Notes: generated from the sequence alone by a model not told the origin. A stretch of DNA of 64,000 nt from Thiosocius sp963759055 (GCA_963759055.1 CAVWYD010000015.1:1-64000); one strand, 5' to 3'. Counted from the first letter of the stretch, positions 7,480 through 17,206 are shown. Made by a program: numbers and translations.

Positions 7480-8943
7480 TCAGGGAATCCGCGGCGGCAC
7501 ATTGGGAAATTCACCCAGGTACTCGGCGTTCCAGATGCGTCCGCTTTCTTCTCTCTCCCGCGGTGTAGTGAATCCGTAGCGGTATGACTGGACGCGCAGG
7601 TAGCGCGGGCCTTCTTCCGGAAACGGGTTGTGTGCAAGCAGCGCGGTCACACTGGGTGAGTTCTGGTGCAGACGCCACAGGAATTTGTCGAACCAGTGCA
7701 GCATGTATGGATTGCGTGGCGGGACGAACCAGATCATCCAGTCAAGCCGGGGATGCAGCGGCAAGATAAACGCCGGCCGGTCATCCGGGCCGTTGGGTTT
7801 GTAGCGAAAGCTGTATGGCTGCCACTTGTGGCCATCCGTACTGCCTTCGATGATCAGTTCACGACGTTCGGTCTGCATATTCGGGAATATGTGGTAGACG
7901 TTGCCCAGTCCCCAGGCACGCACCCAATTCACGGGCGCGTGCCAGGTGGTCTGATCACGCCGGTCGGTCACGAATTCATAGATGGCATAGCTGCTCGTCG
8001 CGAGGAGTATGGCGGCCAAAGGGGGTAGCAACAGCCTGGCCGCCCGGCTTTCACGGGTCTGGCTGGGCTGCCGGTTCAACAATTCCGGGACCATCCAACG
8101 GATTGCGCGATCGTCGAGCAGGAACAGACACAGAGCGATGGTCAGCAGGTTTATCCAGTTGTGATTGCTGGTCAGGATGATCAGGACCTGGATCGTGATC
8201 GTCGCAAGTGCGGCAAAAAGCCGGAAAGGGCGTGGCAGAAAGATGAAAAAGGGCACGAGCAGTTCAACGAACAGCGTGATCCCGGTACCTGCCCGGAGGA
8301 TCCATTCGGGTAGCTGGTGTGCATACCAGGAGCCCATGTGCGGCAGGGGTTGGGTCTCGAAATAGTACTTGAGTGTGGTCAGGTTGGCCCACGAAGGATC
8401 TTCGCTGAGGATCTTGGACAGACCGGAAAGAAAGCGCAGACGGAACAGCAGCCAGTGAAACAGAAAAACCAGCAGGCGGCTGGGACCGGCCGTGAGGAAG
8501 ATGGACAGAAAACCGGCCTCGAGCAGCAGGGTATCCCACTGAAAATTGAAGAACAGTTGGCCCACCCGGACCAATGACAGGTAGAGGACGAACAGCGCTA
8601 TGGTGGAGAGCAGGGGACGCCAGCCGATCAGCAGGGTGAACGAGAAGAAGCATCCGGCATAACTGGCCAGTAGCAGGCTGTTGTCACTGTGGTCGATCCA
8701 AAACAGAGTGGGGAAGCGAATCCAGCCGATCTGCCCGAGTTGTTGCTCCAGTCGGGCCAGTAGTTCGCCGGCCGGAAGGATTCCGTTCTCGCCGACCAGC
8801 CCGGTGATCTCGAGCGCGGAGGACACGAAGGCGGCCAGGTAGATCAGGGCCAGTAAGCGAAGAAACAGCCTGCCGGTCAGCCGGTAGCGATCATCGCAAT
8901 CCAGCAGAAATGGCAGCCAGGACGAGGGTCTGAGTCGTTGCAC
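7480..8943 (-). CDS. Lipase-maturation-factor family membrane protein
   Basis: A 487-residue polytopic protein resembling vertebrate LMF1 and its bacterial relatives. Diagnostic stretches are FSLGQ-like GQLFFNFQWDTLLLEAGFL, the LLFRLRFLSGLSKI segment with nearby W and Y residues, and the soluble C-terminal half with FPNMQTERRELIIEGS and PLHPRLDWMIWF. About eight to ten membrane spans lie in the first 330 residues. The bacterial role is unknown. Convergent with nfsA, single gene. Confidence 0.85.
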   Translation of the reverse strand: MQRLRPSSWLPFLLDCDDRYRLTGRLFLRLLALIYLAAFVSSALEITGLVGENGILPAGELLARLEQQLGQIGWIRFPTLFWIDHSDNSLLLASYAGCFFSFTLLIGWRPLLSTIALFVLYLSLVRVGQLFFNFQWDTLLLEAGFLSIFLTAGPSRLLVFLFHWLLFRLRFLSGLSKILSEDPSWANLTTLKYYFETQPLPHMGSWYAHQLPEWILRAGTGITLFVELLVPFFIFLPRPFRLFAALATITIQVLIILTSNHNWINLLTIALCLFLLDDRAIRWMVPELLNRQPSQTRESRAARLLLPPLAAILLATSSYAIYEFVTDRRDQTTWHAPVNWVRAWGLGNVYHIFPNMQTERRELIIEGSTDGHKWQPYSFRYKPNGPDDRPAFILPLHPRLDWMIWFVPPRNPYMLHWFDKFLWRLHQNSPSVTALLAHNPFPEEGPRYLRVQSYRYGFTTPREREESGRIWNAEYLGEFPNVPPRIP

Positions 8944-9190
8944 GCTGAGCCACCAGAAAACGGGTTCTCGCGCGACTTTACGGCATTACGAGCCGCGCAA
9001 AAAAGGTCGTCGGGGGTTTTATTCGCCTCGATCTCCGGGAGCCATGGGATTCTGCAGTTCCGGAAGGATGCACCGTCCCGTTTCAGGAAATAAAAGAATT
9101 TTCTGGGCTAGACTTTGGAATTGGTGATGCCTGCCGCTTCTATTCAGAGAGGTGTGGGGCCGGCCTGCGCATATTTGGGAATGTCTTTCG

Positions 9191-10054
9191 ATGTCAACAG
9201 CTTGGGAACAGATTACGGCGAATGCCCGCCTGGTTTCCTTACCGGACGTGTACCTGCGCCTGCAAACCGTGCTGGATGATCCGAATTCCAACCTGGCCGA
9301 TGTTGCCGATGTAGTGGGGAGTGATCCGGCAATGACCGCGAAGCTCTTGAGAATCGTGAACAGCGCCTACTTTGGTCTGGGTACCGAGATTGACACGGTA
9401 AGCCGGGCCGTGGGTCTGCTGGGTACGCAGGAGGTGCATGATCTGGTGTTGGCTGCCTCGGTCGCACAAAGTTTCGAAGGCATGTCCAACGAGATCATGG
9501 ACATGCAGAAGTTCTGGGAAAGATCGGTCAGGTGTGCGATCACCGGCGGTGAGTTGGCAACCCTCTGCAATGTGCTGGACGGCGAACGCCTGTTTGTTGC
9601 CGGACTGCTGAGGGATATCGGGCACTTGTACATGTACCAGCTGGCCCCGCAAAAGGCACAGCAGGCGATCGAGCTGGCCCAGGTACAGGGTGTGCCCGTT
9701 TATAAGGCAGAACGCGCTCTGCTCGGAACCGACTATGCCAAAGTGGGTGCAGACCTCATGCGCCAGTGGCAGTTGCCGCAGACCCTTTGGGAACCGACCG
9801 AATTTCACATCGAGCCGACCAAATCGCAGGAGTATGGACTGTTCACCAGCCTGATTCACATTGCCGCTCACATGACTGAGGGTATTGATCAGGATCTGGG
9901 TATCGAGGTGGCCGTGGCTGGTGTACGGACAGATGCCTGGCAGGCTACCGGCCTGTCGCCCGAGCATTGTGTCGGAGTCACCAAACGGGTTGATGCCCAG
10001 GTGGCGGCCGTCATGCAGTTGATATTCCCGTCGCTCAAGAGCAGTGTCGCCTGA
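9191..10054 (+). CDS. HDOD-domain protein
   Basis: A 287-residue protein covering one HDOD domain (about residues 15-210), a non-catalytic relative of HD phosphohydrolases found in bacterial signalling proteins. The signature is SDPAMTAKLLRIVNSAYFG, then TVSRAVGLLGTQEVHDLVLA and the helix AGLLRDIGHLYMYQ, where the full catalytic HD pair is not kept. No output domain is attached. ATG 9191 is favoured; an in-frame GTG lies 13 codons upstream. Confidence 0.85.
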   Translation: MSTAWEQITANARLVSLPDVYLRLQTVLDDPNSNLADVADVVGSDPAMTAKLLRIVNSAYFGLGTEIDTVSRAVGLLGTQEVHDLVLAASVAQSFEGMSNEIMDMQKFWERSVRCAITGGELATLCNVLDGERLFVAGLLRDIGHLYMYQLAPQKAQQAIELAQVQGVPVYKAERALLGTDYAKVGADLMRQWQLPQTLWEPTEFHIEPTKSQEYGLFTSLIHIAAHMTEGIDQDLGIEVAVAGVRTDAWQATGLSPEHCVGVTKRVDAQVAAVMQLIFPSLKSSVA

Positions 10055-10179
10055 CAAACCTGCTGTTTTTGTGTCAGTTTTATTTACAGTGGCACCTTCC
10101 CGGTGCCGGCATTGAGTTTCTATCCATCTGAAATATAAGAATAAACTCTATCGGGTATGAAAACTGCTGTGTCAGTTTC

Positions 10180-11028
10180 ATGCATGGCAGTGAGATCAAG
10201 ACCGGAAACCATGGCTGCGGGTCCCTGGAATGGGCTGGGGCCTGGTTGCTCCTTGTGTGCGTGCTCATCGGTTTCCCTGCGCCTGCCTCCTCTGCCGCGA
10301 GCAAGCCTGCCGAGCTCACCGATCGGGCCCTGCGTTTCATGCACGGCGAAGGGGTAAAGCAGGACATAGATCGGGCCGTGGTTTACCTGTGCGCGGCGGC
10401 GCGCAAGGGGCATGGCCCCGCGGCTTATGAGCTGGGCTGGTTGTACCTGCAGGGGCGTGGAAGCGTGGCACGCGACGATCAACTCGGCGCCGCCTGGATG
10501 CAGGAGGCGGAAAGACTGGGTGAACAGCCACCTGCCCGCGTCATGGAGAGCCTGGCCTCGACCCAAAAGACTTCACTGGCCTGCGTTGCGAGCAACGGCC
10601 TGGATCTGCGCCAGACCAACGCGCGGCGTGCCGAGCTCATGGTCAAGATCCATGAGATGGCCCCGAAGTACGATCTCGATCCCGCGCTGGTGCTGGAGGT
10701 GGTACGTGCGGAATCAAATTTCAACCCGCGCGCGCGCTCGCACAAGGGGGCTCTGGGGCTCATGCAGCTGATTCCCGCGACGGCACGCCGCTTCGGCGTC
10801 AAGGATCCGTATGATCCGGTGCAGAACCTGCGTGGTGGCATGGCCTATCTGCGCTGGCTGCAGGAGCGTTTCGATGGTGATCTCAGGTTGACGCTGGCGG
10901 GCTACAATGCCGGCGAGGCTGCGGTCGAGCGCCACGGCGGGGTGCCGCCGTATGACGAAACGCGTGCCTACGTGGTCAAGATTCTCGCCCGTTACGCCAA
11001 AGGCCCGAAAAGCAAGCCGTTTAGCTGA
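10180..11028 (+). CDS. Lytic transglycosylase with Sel1-like repeats
   Basis: A 282-residue exported protein. A hydrophobic signal (about residues 19-40) is followed by a Sel1/TPR-type region (ALRFMHGEGVKQDIDRAV, AYELGWLYLQGRGSV) and a C-terminal SLT domain that cleaves peptidoglycan to 1,6-anhydromuramic products. The catalytic glutamate is in RAESNFNP near residue 178, and KGALGLMQLIPATARRFG and LAGYNAGEAAV are the other SLT motifs. No strong ribosome-binding site is visible, so the exact start is uncertain. Confidence 0.88.
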   Translation: MHGSEIKTGNHGCGSLEWAGAWLLLVCVLIGFPAPASSAASKPAELTDRALRFMHGEGVKQDIDRAVVYLCAAARKGHGPAAYELGWLYLQGRGSVARDDQLGAAWMQEAERLGEQPPARVMESLASTQKTSLACVASNGLDLRQTNARRAELMVKIHEMAPKYDLDPALVLEVVRAESNFNPRARSHKGALGLMQLIPATARRFGVKDPYDPVQNLRGGMAYLRWLQERFDGDLRLTLAGYNAGEAAVERHGGVPPYDETRAYVVKILARYAKGPKSKPFS

Positions 11029-11097
11029 ACCCAATCCTGTGCTGCTGTGCCGGTTCGACCGTCGTTTGGGTTGTTTCCTTCCCTCAGGGTTGCGCGT

Positions 11098-11598
11098 TCA
11101 GTAACGTCCATGCTGCTTGGATATGTAGTTGCTCATCTCCACGAACTGGGCATTCATCCGGCCGAGAATGCGATGTGCCGTCCTTACGATGGAACGCATG
11201 ACCTGGTAGACAAGCTCGGGATGCTTCTTGATCAACTGTTCGAGCGTCTTGCGGTCCAGCGCGATCAATTCGCAGCGCGTGAGCGCACGGATACCTGCAC
11301 TGTGTGGTACGCCGTCGACGAATCCGAGGATTCCCGCCATATCACCCGTATGTAACAGCTGCAGGGTGATGGCATCACCGCCCCCGGTCGGTTTGAACAC
11401 CTCCAGACTGCCACTCGATACGACGTACAATGTGTCGTCCGAATGACCCTCTTCGAGCAGGACGGTGCCTTTTTTCAGACAGATGCAACCCACCACACCG
11501 GCCAGTTCCTTGCATTGTTCTTTACTGAGGTCGGTACCCAGCGGCGAGTCCTTGATGGCGTCCGGACTGACGGGCGTTGTATCGGTTTTCTTGCTCAT
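11098..11598 (-). CDS. Cyclic-nucleotide-binding-domain protein
   Basis: A 166-residue protein made of a CAP-ED beta roll (about residues 25-140) with LKKGTVLLEEG, LYVVSSGSLEVF and GDMAGILGFVDG. The segment where CRP binds cAMP phosphate (RxA/S) reads PHSAGIRALTRCEL, so nucleotide binding is uncertain. There is no DNA-binding helix-turn-helix; the C-terminal helix is short. It may act by protein contact. Similar stand-alone proteins are common in sulfur and iron oxidisers. Confidence 0.8.
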   Translation of the reverse strand: MSKKTDTTPVSPDAIKDSPLGTDLSKEQCKELAGVVGCICLKKGTVLLEEGHSDDTLYVVSSGSLEVFKPTGGGDAITLQLLHTGDMAGILGFVDGVPHSAGIRALTRCELIALDRKTLEQLIKKHPELVYQVMRSIVRTAHRILGRMNAQFVEMSNYISKQHGRY

Positions 11599-11730
11599 GG
11601 CTTCCTCTCCTGTCCTCCTGTTTGGTGTTGTCCTGTCACAAGTATAATGGCAGGCCTTGCCCTTCTTTTGCGCCAGATCAGTATCTCCCGGTGAGCGGTT
11701 AGCCTGGAAACGTCAAAAACGCGGTGCTTG

Positions 11731-14145
11731 TCATGTCCTTGCGCCGAATTCTAGACGGATAGTCGGTAGGAGCACGTAGGCCAATACCGCGACGGCGATC
11801 AGACCGTTGAACCCGATCTCCATTGCCAGCAGCGGCGCGCTCGCTGCGCTGACGACAGAGGCGATTCCATTGATACCCCAGGCCCATGGGATCAGTTCAT
11901 CGGACGAATCTCCAAGCCTTCGCAGACCGCTGGGAAAAGGTATGCCCATCGCGAATGCCAAAGGTGCCAGTAGCACGAGTACCATGCCGCCCCTTGCGGC
12001 AAGCGGCAGGTCGGCAAATGCCTCGAGCAGTGACGGCATGTAGAAGATGTATGCCAGGCTGGCCAGCAGTATCGCGAGCACGGCAATGATCAGCACCCGT
12101 CTGACCTCTGCACGGGATCGCTTTTGCGCCCACAGACTGCCGAGCCCGGCAAACAGGAGGAAGGCGACAAGGACCGCAGTGGTGGCGTATACGGGGTGTC
12201 CGAGAAACAGCTGGAGACGTTGAATCCAGGCGATCTCGATAAACAGGAAGGCGATCCCGACCAGGCCGAAATACAACAAGGTGTTTAAGCGCAGACCCTT
12301 CGGCGTCCGGTCGCTGGATCTTCGACCTGGCCAGAACAGGGGCAAGATGATCAGAAGGAAACCGCCAGCCGTGACTACCAACAGGGTCGCGCTGGCGACG
12401 AACAGGCCGGTATCGAGTTGCGAGAGTGCCGGCCGTTCTCCGAGCCGATGGGCCGACCACCACTCCGACCATCGCGTGTAACGGTTGGGGAACGGAATGT
12501 TATCGGAGGCTGCCTGCAGGCGAAAACGCGTATCGAGATCAGGCCGGGTCCGGGTGGTGTTCAGAAGCGCTGTCGCCCCTATGTAATATTGGGCCTGCGA
12601 AAGCCGCTGGTAGCGGTTCGCATCATCCGGTTCCATGTTTGGCAGCCATACCAGGTCGAAGCCGCGTGCTTTGGCGAAGGAGCGGATGCCAGCCTCCTGA
12701 ACAGGATCCAGCGGTTCCCTGGAGGCCAGCAGGTTGAAACGCTGCCAGCCGCGGATCACGGCGATGTGCCTGCCCGGTGCTGTCATGCCCAGTGTCTGTA
12801 AGGCCGCGCGCACCGTGTCTATGGTGCGCAAGCTTAGCCGGGGTGGCAGCCGGGTGGGTCCCTCGATGGCCAGCAGGCCGTGCGGTGAAAGCCGGCTCAG
12901 ATAACTGACCACGGCTTCAGCGGTCAGGTCGAAGTCCGCCCTCAAGGCATCAAGGCCAGTGGGGTCGGATTCGACACTGAGGGTGATCAGATCGAAGCTG
13001 CCACCGCCGCCTGCGAGAAATGAACGTGGGGCCTGCGTGTGCCAATCTACCTGAGGACCACAGCGCTTCGCGTTTGCCTGCAGGTAGTGTTCACAGACGA
13101 GCGCATGCAGCTGGGCGTTCGGTTCGATCGCACTGACTGAGGCGGCGCCAAGGCTGATGGCCTGCTCGATCTTGAGCCCCACGCCGGCATTCAACACCGC
13201 CACCCGCGGGGCGGCCAGCAACGTAAAGGGCAGTGCAGATGTGAGTTCTTGCAGATAGGCGGACGACTCCTCGCCAGCGGCAGCCACCCGCAGCGTGCCG
13301 GCGGAATCGCCATCGACAAATACCGCCAGCTGCTTCGGCGGCAGCGCTGTGGCATTCAGGCTCAGGCCGGGGGCGTGCCGGATGGGGACGCGGTCATTGC
13401 GCACGACGCTCAGCGTGCCGGCGATACCGCTTGACTGATGATCCAGGGATGCGCCCATGACCGTCAGTGCGCGGGAGAGGTCCTTGTAGGCTGCCGGTTG
13501 CAGTTCGGGTCGGCCAAAGATCCAGATATGCGATGTCACCACCAGGCCAACGAAGATGACCGCCCCCCGACGCCAGCGCAGGGTCTCCGCGGCAGATACG
13601 GCCGCCAGTATCCCGAGAAGAGCGATGGCGAACAGATTGTCTGCCGGGCTCATCGCCGCCAGTCCACCGAGTAGCAGAATCGCCCCAATTCCTGCGCCGA
13701 TCAGGTCGTACCCGTAAATTCGGGGTATCTGATCGTGGAAATACCAGAGTGAGAGACCGATGCAGTTGGCCGCAGCGAAAAAAGGCAAAGCCAGGACCAG
13801 AAAGGTCGCACTGAGGTAAGCCAGTTGCCACCAGTCCCAGGAAAGCCCCTGTGGGTCTAAAGGCAGCTGCTGAGCGAGCTCGACGCACACCAGAGAAGAC
13901 AGGCTGAACAGCAAGGCGTTGGCGACGAACGCGGGCGCAAAGTGGCGATGCAGTCCTCGGCCGGCGGTCGCGAGAAAAGTCCCGCTGGCGCCGTACCCCA
14001 ACAGGGCGAGGCTGATCGCGGTTGCGACCAGATGGTGCCAGTGGATGATGGCGAACAACCGGGTCAACAGGATCTCATACGCCAGCGCCGCCGCCGAAAT
14101 CAGGCCGACAGCAGTCAGGGGCGCGGCGTATGCAGGGAGTTTCAT
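11731..14145 (-). CDS. Membrane-bound spermidine-synthase-like protein
   Basis: An 804-residue protein with an N-terminal bundle of membrane segments (residues ~5-230), a central methyltransferase-fold region like spermidine synthase (VAVLNAGVGLKIEQAISLGA, then SVSAIEPNAQLHALV) and more membrane segments at the C-terminus, where PLAFAMGIPFPSGLRRLG is characteristic. In polyamine synthases the aminopropyl-transfer site needs acidic residues; the glycine motif here is degenerate (NAGVGLKI), so catalysis is unproven. Followed on the same strand region by the pcm gene start upstream. Confidence 0.75.
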   Translation of the reverse strand: MKLPAYAAPLTAVGLISAAALAYEILLTRLFAIIHWHHLVATAISLALLGYGASGTFLATAGRGLHRHFAPAFVANALLFSLSSLVCVELAQQLPLDPQGLSWDWWQLAYLSATFLVLALPFFAAANCIGLSLWYFHDQIPRIYGYDLIGAGIGAILLLGGLAAMSPADNLFAIALLGILAAVSAAETLRWRRGAVIFVGLVVTSHIWIFGRPELQPAAYKDLSRALTVMGASLDHQSSGIAGTLSVVRNDRVPIRHAPGLSLNATALPPKQLAVFVDGDSAGTLRVAAAGEESSAYLQELTSALPFTLLAAPRVAVLNAGVGLKIEQAISLGAASVSAIEPNAQLHALVCEHYLQANAKRCGPQVDWHTQAPRSFLAGGGGSFDLITLSVESDPTGLDALRADFDLTAEAVVSYLSRLSPHGLLAIEGPTRLPPRLSLRTIDTVRAALQTLGMTAPGRHIAVIRGWQRFNLLASREPLDPVQEAGIRSFAKARGFDLVWLPNMEPDDANRYQRLSQAQYYIGATALLNTTRTRPDLDTRFRLQAASDNIPFPNRYTRWSEWWSAHRLGERPALSQLDTGLFVASATLLVVTAGGFLLIILPLFWPGRRSSDRTPKGLRLNTLLYFGLVGIAFLFIEIAWIQRLQLFLGHPVYATTAVLVAFLLFAGLGSLWAQKRSRAEVRRVLIIAVLAILLASLAYIFYMPSLLEAFADLPLAARGGMVLVLLAPLAFAMGIPFPSGLRRLGDSSDELIPWAWGINGIASVVSAASAPLLAMEIGFNGLIAVAVLAYVLLPTIRLEFGART

Positions 14146-14179
14146 GGCTTGGCGCGGGATCGGATAGGTGGTGCGCCGT

Positions 14180-14929
14180 TCAATGCTTCCCGGTGACCGG
14201 TACGAAAGTGACGGGAATGAGCTCCCGGGTGGTGATCACCCCATCCGTATCGCGGCTCACCAGGACCAGCTTCTGTGTGACATAACGGCTGCCGACAGGG
14301 ATCAGCATGCGCCCGCCCGGTTTGATCTGGCGGATCAGCGGTGGCGGGATGTGATCACTGGCCGCAGTTACGATGATCGCGTCGAAGGGCGCAACGTCCT
14401 CCCAGCCGAAATAACCGTCGCCGATCCGGGTCTGGACATTCGGATGGCCTGTACGATCCAGTGTTCTGCGTGCACGTTCACCCAGTTCCGGCACGATTTC
14501 AACGCTGTATACCTCGGCACCGAGAGCGTCAAGAACGGCAGCCTGGTAACCGGACCCGGTGCCCAGTTCGAACACCCGATCGCCAGGTTCAATGTGGAGC
14601 ATCTCAGTCATGATCGCGACGATCAGTGGCTGCGAGATGGTTTGCGCGTAACCAATCGGTAAAGGACGGTTTTCATAGGCATGACGCTTCTGCCCGTCCG
14701 GCACAAATTGTTCGCGAGGCACATCCCAAAGGGCGTTGCGCACCTTGGGCGACAGCCGGCCAAATCCGAGCTCTGAGCGCAGGCGGGATATCTGAAACTC
14801 AACATCGCCCCACAAAACTTGCCTGGCTTCATTGGGCGCTTCATCAGGGGCGGCGCATGCGATGCCGGCAAGCAGCAGTGCCAACAATCCCGCCATGAAA
14901 CCCGGGTACATTCTCGTGGCTCTTCCCAT
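14180..14929 (-). CDS. pcm: Exported protein-L-isoaspartate O-methyltransferase family protein
   Basis: A 249-residue protein. The methyltransferase domain is complete: PREQFVPDGQKRHAYENRPL and PIGYAQTISQP (isoaspartyl site), and the SAM loop VFELGTGSGYQAAVL. The enzyme normally repairs isoaspartyl residues in the cytosol. Here a typical signal peptide, MYPGFMAGLLALLLAGIACA, precedes it, pointing to the periplasm, where SAM is not expected. AGGAGG nine bases before ATG 14929 fixes this start. It lies upstream of the membrane spermidine-synthase-like gene with a 34-base gap, so the two are probably one operon. Confidence 0.88.
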   Translation of the reverse strand: MGRATRMYPGFMAGLLALLLAGIACAAPDEAPNEARQVLWGDVEFQISRLRSELGFGRLSPKVRNALWDVPREQFVPDGQKRHAYENRPLPIGYAQTISQPLIVAIMTEMLHIEPGDRVFELGTGSGYQAAVLDALGAEVYSVEIVPELGERARRTLDRTGHPNVQTRIGDGYFGWEDVAPFDAIIVTAASDHIPPPLIRQIKPGGRMLIPVGSRYVTQKLVLVSRDTDGVITTRELIPVTFVPVTGKH

Positions 14930-14963
14930 CCAAAGGGACCTCCTTGTGTAATTATGGACCCTT

Positions 14964-16082
14964 GTGAATGGATTGAGAGACTTCGTTGCATTGAAGCGAG
15001 TCATTACTCTGGGCACCCCCTCTGAATCTGAGGCATGGCTGCTGTCGGCTTACGGTGCCGACAGCCATTCAGCCTGGGCTGACTGGTTGATCAGCAGTCA
15101 ACCGCAGCTGCGGTGGCGACGTCTGGAGCTTCCCGGACGCCATTTTCGTTGGCGTATCCGCGGAAACCCGCTGTCCTGGCTGGATCGATTGCCCTCGGGC
15201 GTGCCGGATCTGATTGTGGCGACATCCATGGTTGATCTGGCAACGCTAAGGGGTCTGTTTCCACGGCTTGCGCGTGTGCCGGCCATCTACTACTTCCATG
15301 AAAATCAGTTCGCCTATCCGCTCGGTGCAAGCCAGCACCCGTCCGTCGAGCCGCAGATGGTGCAGATTTACGGTGCGCTGGCAGCGCAAAGCATACTGTT
15401 CAACTCGCGTTTCAACCGGGATTCGTTTCTGGAGGGTGTGGATGCCCTGATGGCAAAGATGCCGGATGCAACCCCGATTGGGCTGCGCGAACGCCTGACC
15501 GCCAGGGCAAGGGTCTGCCCGGTGCCGATCGAACCCGTGGCTACTGCGCCTGACAAAGACGAAAGACTGATCCTGTGGAATCATCGCTGGGAATATGACA
15601 AGGCGCCCGACCTTTTTGCCGATGCGATCCTGGCCGCTGCAGAGACAGGCGCCGATTTCAGACTGGCTTTGCTCGGTGCGCGAACGCCATCAGCGCCGGA
15701 CGCGCTTGCGCGCCTGCGAAACAGCCTCGGCGGGCGGATCGTGGCGGACGGCAGGGTCGACCGGGTCACCTACCGGCGAATTCTCGGCCGCGCGAGTATT
15801 GTGGTGAGCACCGCATTGCACGAATTCCAGGGTCTGGCCGTTCTTGAGGCCGCAAGTGCCGGCGCCAGGCCCCTGGTCCCCGACGCATTGTGCTACCCGG
15901 AGCAGTATCCGGTGGCCTATCGCTATCCACCCGGCGACAGCGCCGCTCTGGCACAACGCCTGCGGGACTGGTTGTCGGGGGGGCTGCCGGGTCAGGTCGA
16001 TGTATCTGCCTGGTACGTCGCGTCTCTGCACGGCGCCTGGCGATGTTGTTTAGCCGAAGGACAGAAACAGCATGTTGAATAG
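14964..16082 (+). CDS. GTDC1-like glycosyltransferase (tRNA-queuosine mannosyltransferase family)
   Basis: A ~372-residue GT4-type protein with the DUF3524 N-terminal domain: SAYGADSHSAWADWLI, PDLIVATSMVDLATLRGL and YYFHENQFAYP. The C-terminal donor-binding half has ILWNHRWEYDKAPDLF, VVSTALHEFQGLAVLEAA and an E/Q-rich loop. The vertebrate relative GTDC1 mannosylates queuosine in tRNA-Asp; the bacterial substrate is inferred from this family link only. The start is uncertain: ATG 14964 has a poor ribosome site and overlaps the divergent pcm leader; TTG 14991 is an alternative. Confidence 0.78.
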   Translation: MNGLRDFVALKRVITLGTPSESEAWLLSAYGADSHSAWADWLISSQPQLRWRRLELPGRHFRWRIRGNPLSWLDRLPSGVPDLIVATSMVDLATLRGLFPRLARVPAIYYFHENQFAYPLGASQHPSVEPQMVQIYGALAAQSILFNSRFNRDSFLEGVDALMAKMPDATPIGLRERLTARARVCPVPIEPVATAPDKDERLILWNHRWEYDKAPDLFADAILAAAETGADFRLALLGARTPSAPDALARLRNSLGGRIVADGRVDRVTYRRILGRASIVVSTALHEFQGLAVLEAASAGARPLVPDALCYPEQYPVAYRYPPGDSAALAQRLRDWLSGGLPGQVDVSAWYVASLHGAWRCCLAEGQKQHVE

Positions 16083-16487
16083 CAGGATGCCGATACCGAT
16101 GTAGCCTAGCGTCTCAAACAGGGTTGCCCAGGCGCGGCGTTGCAAATGAAATCTCTTGGTCAGGGATGCAATGGCCGAGCGGCTTTCATCAGAGAACCCG
16201 CTATCGAGATAGGTTCGACGGTGCTTGAGGTCAAGTGATTCGATGGCGGCGATCGCCCGTTCCGGGGGGACACGATACAGGTGTGCATCCGGATCAATCA
16301 GGCGTCGCCTGAGGATCTCGTGGGTGTGCATGAGAGCCGCCTCGCGGTCGTTGAAACGTGCAATGTAGCGCAGTCGCCGCTCTGCATGTGCCGCCGGCGC
16401 TGGGTCCGGAGCCTCGGTGCTCAATACGAGGCGTACGATACCCGGGCGGTCCCGGTGAGTCTCGATTGCAAGATAACCAGATTGCAC
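16050..16487 (-). CDS. Conserved hypothetical protein with C-terminal membrane anchor
   Basis: A 145-residue protein not recognised by name. The first 115 residues are soluble, with RYIARFNDREAALMHTHEIL and a basic segment SLTKRFHLQRRAWATLF. A single hydrophobic helix, YIGIGILLFNMLFLSF, closes the protein, so it is probably tail-anchored in the inner membrane. Its 3' end overlaps the convergent glycosyltransferase gene by 33 bases. It is followed upstream by a DUF2889 gene on the same strand. Confidence 0.65.
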   Translation of the reverse strand: MQSGYLAIETHRDRPGIVRLVLSTEAPDPAPAAHAERRLRYIARFNDREAALMHTHEILRRRLIDPDAHLYRVPPERAIAAIESLDLKHRRTYLDSGFSDESRSAIASLTKRFHLQRRAWATLFETLGYIGIGILLFNMLFLSFG

Positions 16488-16569
16488 GCAGCCAAACTCC
16501 GTTTTTTTCCGATTCCAGTTTGAACCTTGCCCGGGCGATTGCCTAGTGGGCCATGCGGGAGCGTGGTTT

Positions 16570-17133
16570 TCAGTCGTCCTTTTTGCGACGGCCGTTTTCC
16601 GGCCAAAGGCGTCGTGCTACCTCGCTGCTGGCCGCAAGGGAGTGGCAGCTATCGATGAAGTCGCGTGGTGGCGCCACGCTATCTTCGAGATGGTCACTGG
16701 TTTCTCCACGCCAGGCGTACACTGTCTGCACCGCGGTGGTTGCCAGTGGCCCAAGCAACTCGACCAGGTGCGTACAGCCCCAGCGTCCACCCAGCAGGAG
16801 CCGCACCTTGGCGGTCCAGCCGGGTTCGATACGTTGCCCGACGAGCTTGCCGAAGCGGTCCGGGAAATTCGGACAGGCGGGGTAGGGGGCTTGCACAGTT
16901 TTGGCCTCAATCGCCTTGACCATGAGATCGGCGTCTACCGTCATTCTCAGCCACATTTCGTGCAGATGCTCGCCGGGGGCGATTCTGCCGCGTCCAAAGG
17001 TCTCCATCGCCGCGGTACGCGTGTCGATCAGGCTGCCTTCGATGTCCCAAAGGCCATCATCTCGGTGGTATCCGCGGCAATCGATCTGCCGTGTATGGAC
17101 CAGTTTACGGCTTGTCGGGGGCGCAAGTGGCAT
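16570..17133 (-). CDS. DUF2889-family protein
   Basis: A 187-residue protein with the DUF2889 layout: RKLVHTRQIDCRGYHRDDGLWDIEG near the start (written here in parts: RQIDCRGY and DGLWDIEG), EHLHEMWLRMTVDADLMV, and a cysteine-containing end with GRWGCTHLVELLGPLATTA and FIDSCHSLA. No biochemical role is established for the family. Located 82 bases upstream of the membrane-anchored hypothetical gene on the same strand and divergent from the phasin gene. Confidence 0.75.
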   Translation of the reverse strand: MPLAPPTSRKLVHTRQIDCRGYHRDDGLWDIEGSLIDTRTAAMETFGRGRIAPGEHLHEMWLRMTVDADLMVKAIEAKTVQAPYPACPNFPDRFGKLVGQRIEPGWTAKVRLLLGGRWGCTHLVELLGPLATTAVQTVYAWRGETSDHLEDSVAPPRDFIDSCHSLAASSEVARRLWPENGRRKKDD

Positions 17134-17206
17134 GTAAAAAACCCTCTAGAAAACAATCAGTTAATATTAAAATGCTGCGGTGCACCAAATTTTTTGCTTT
17201 CGGGGG

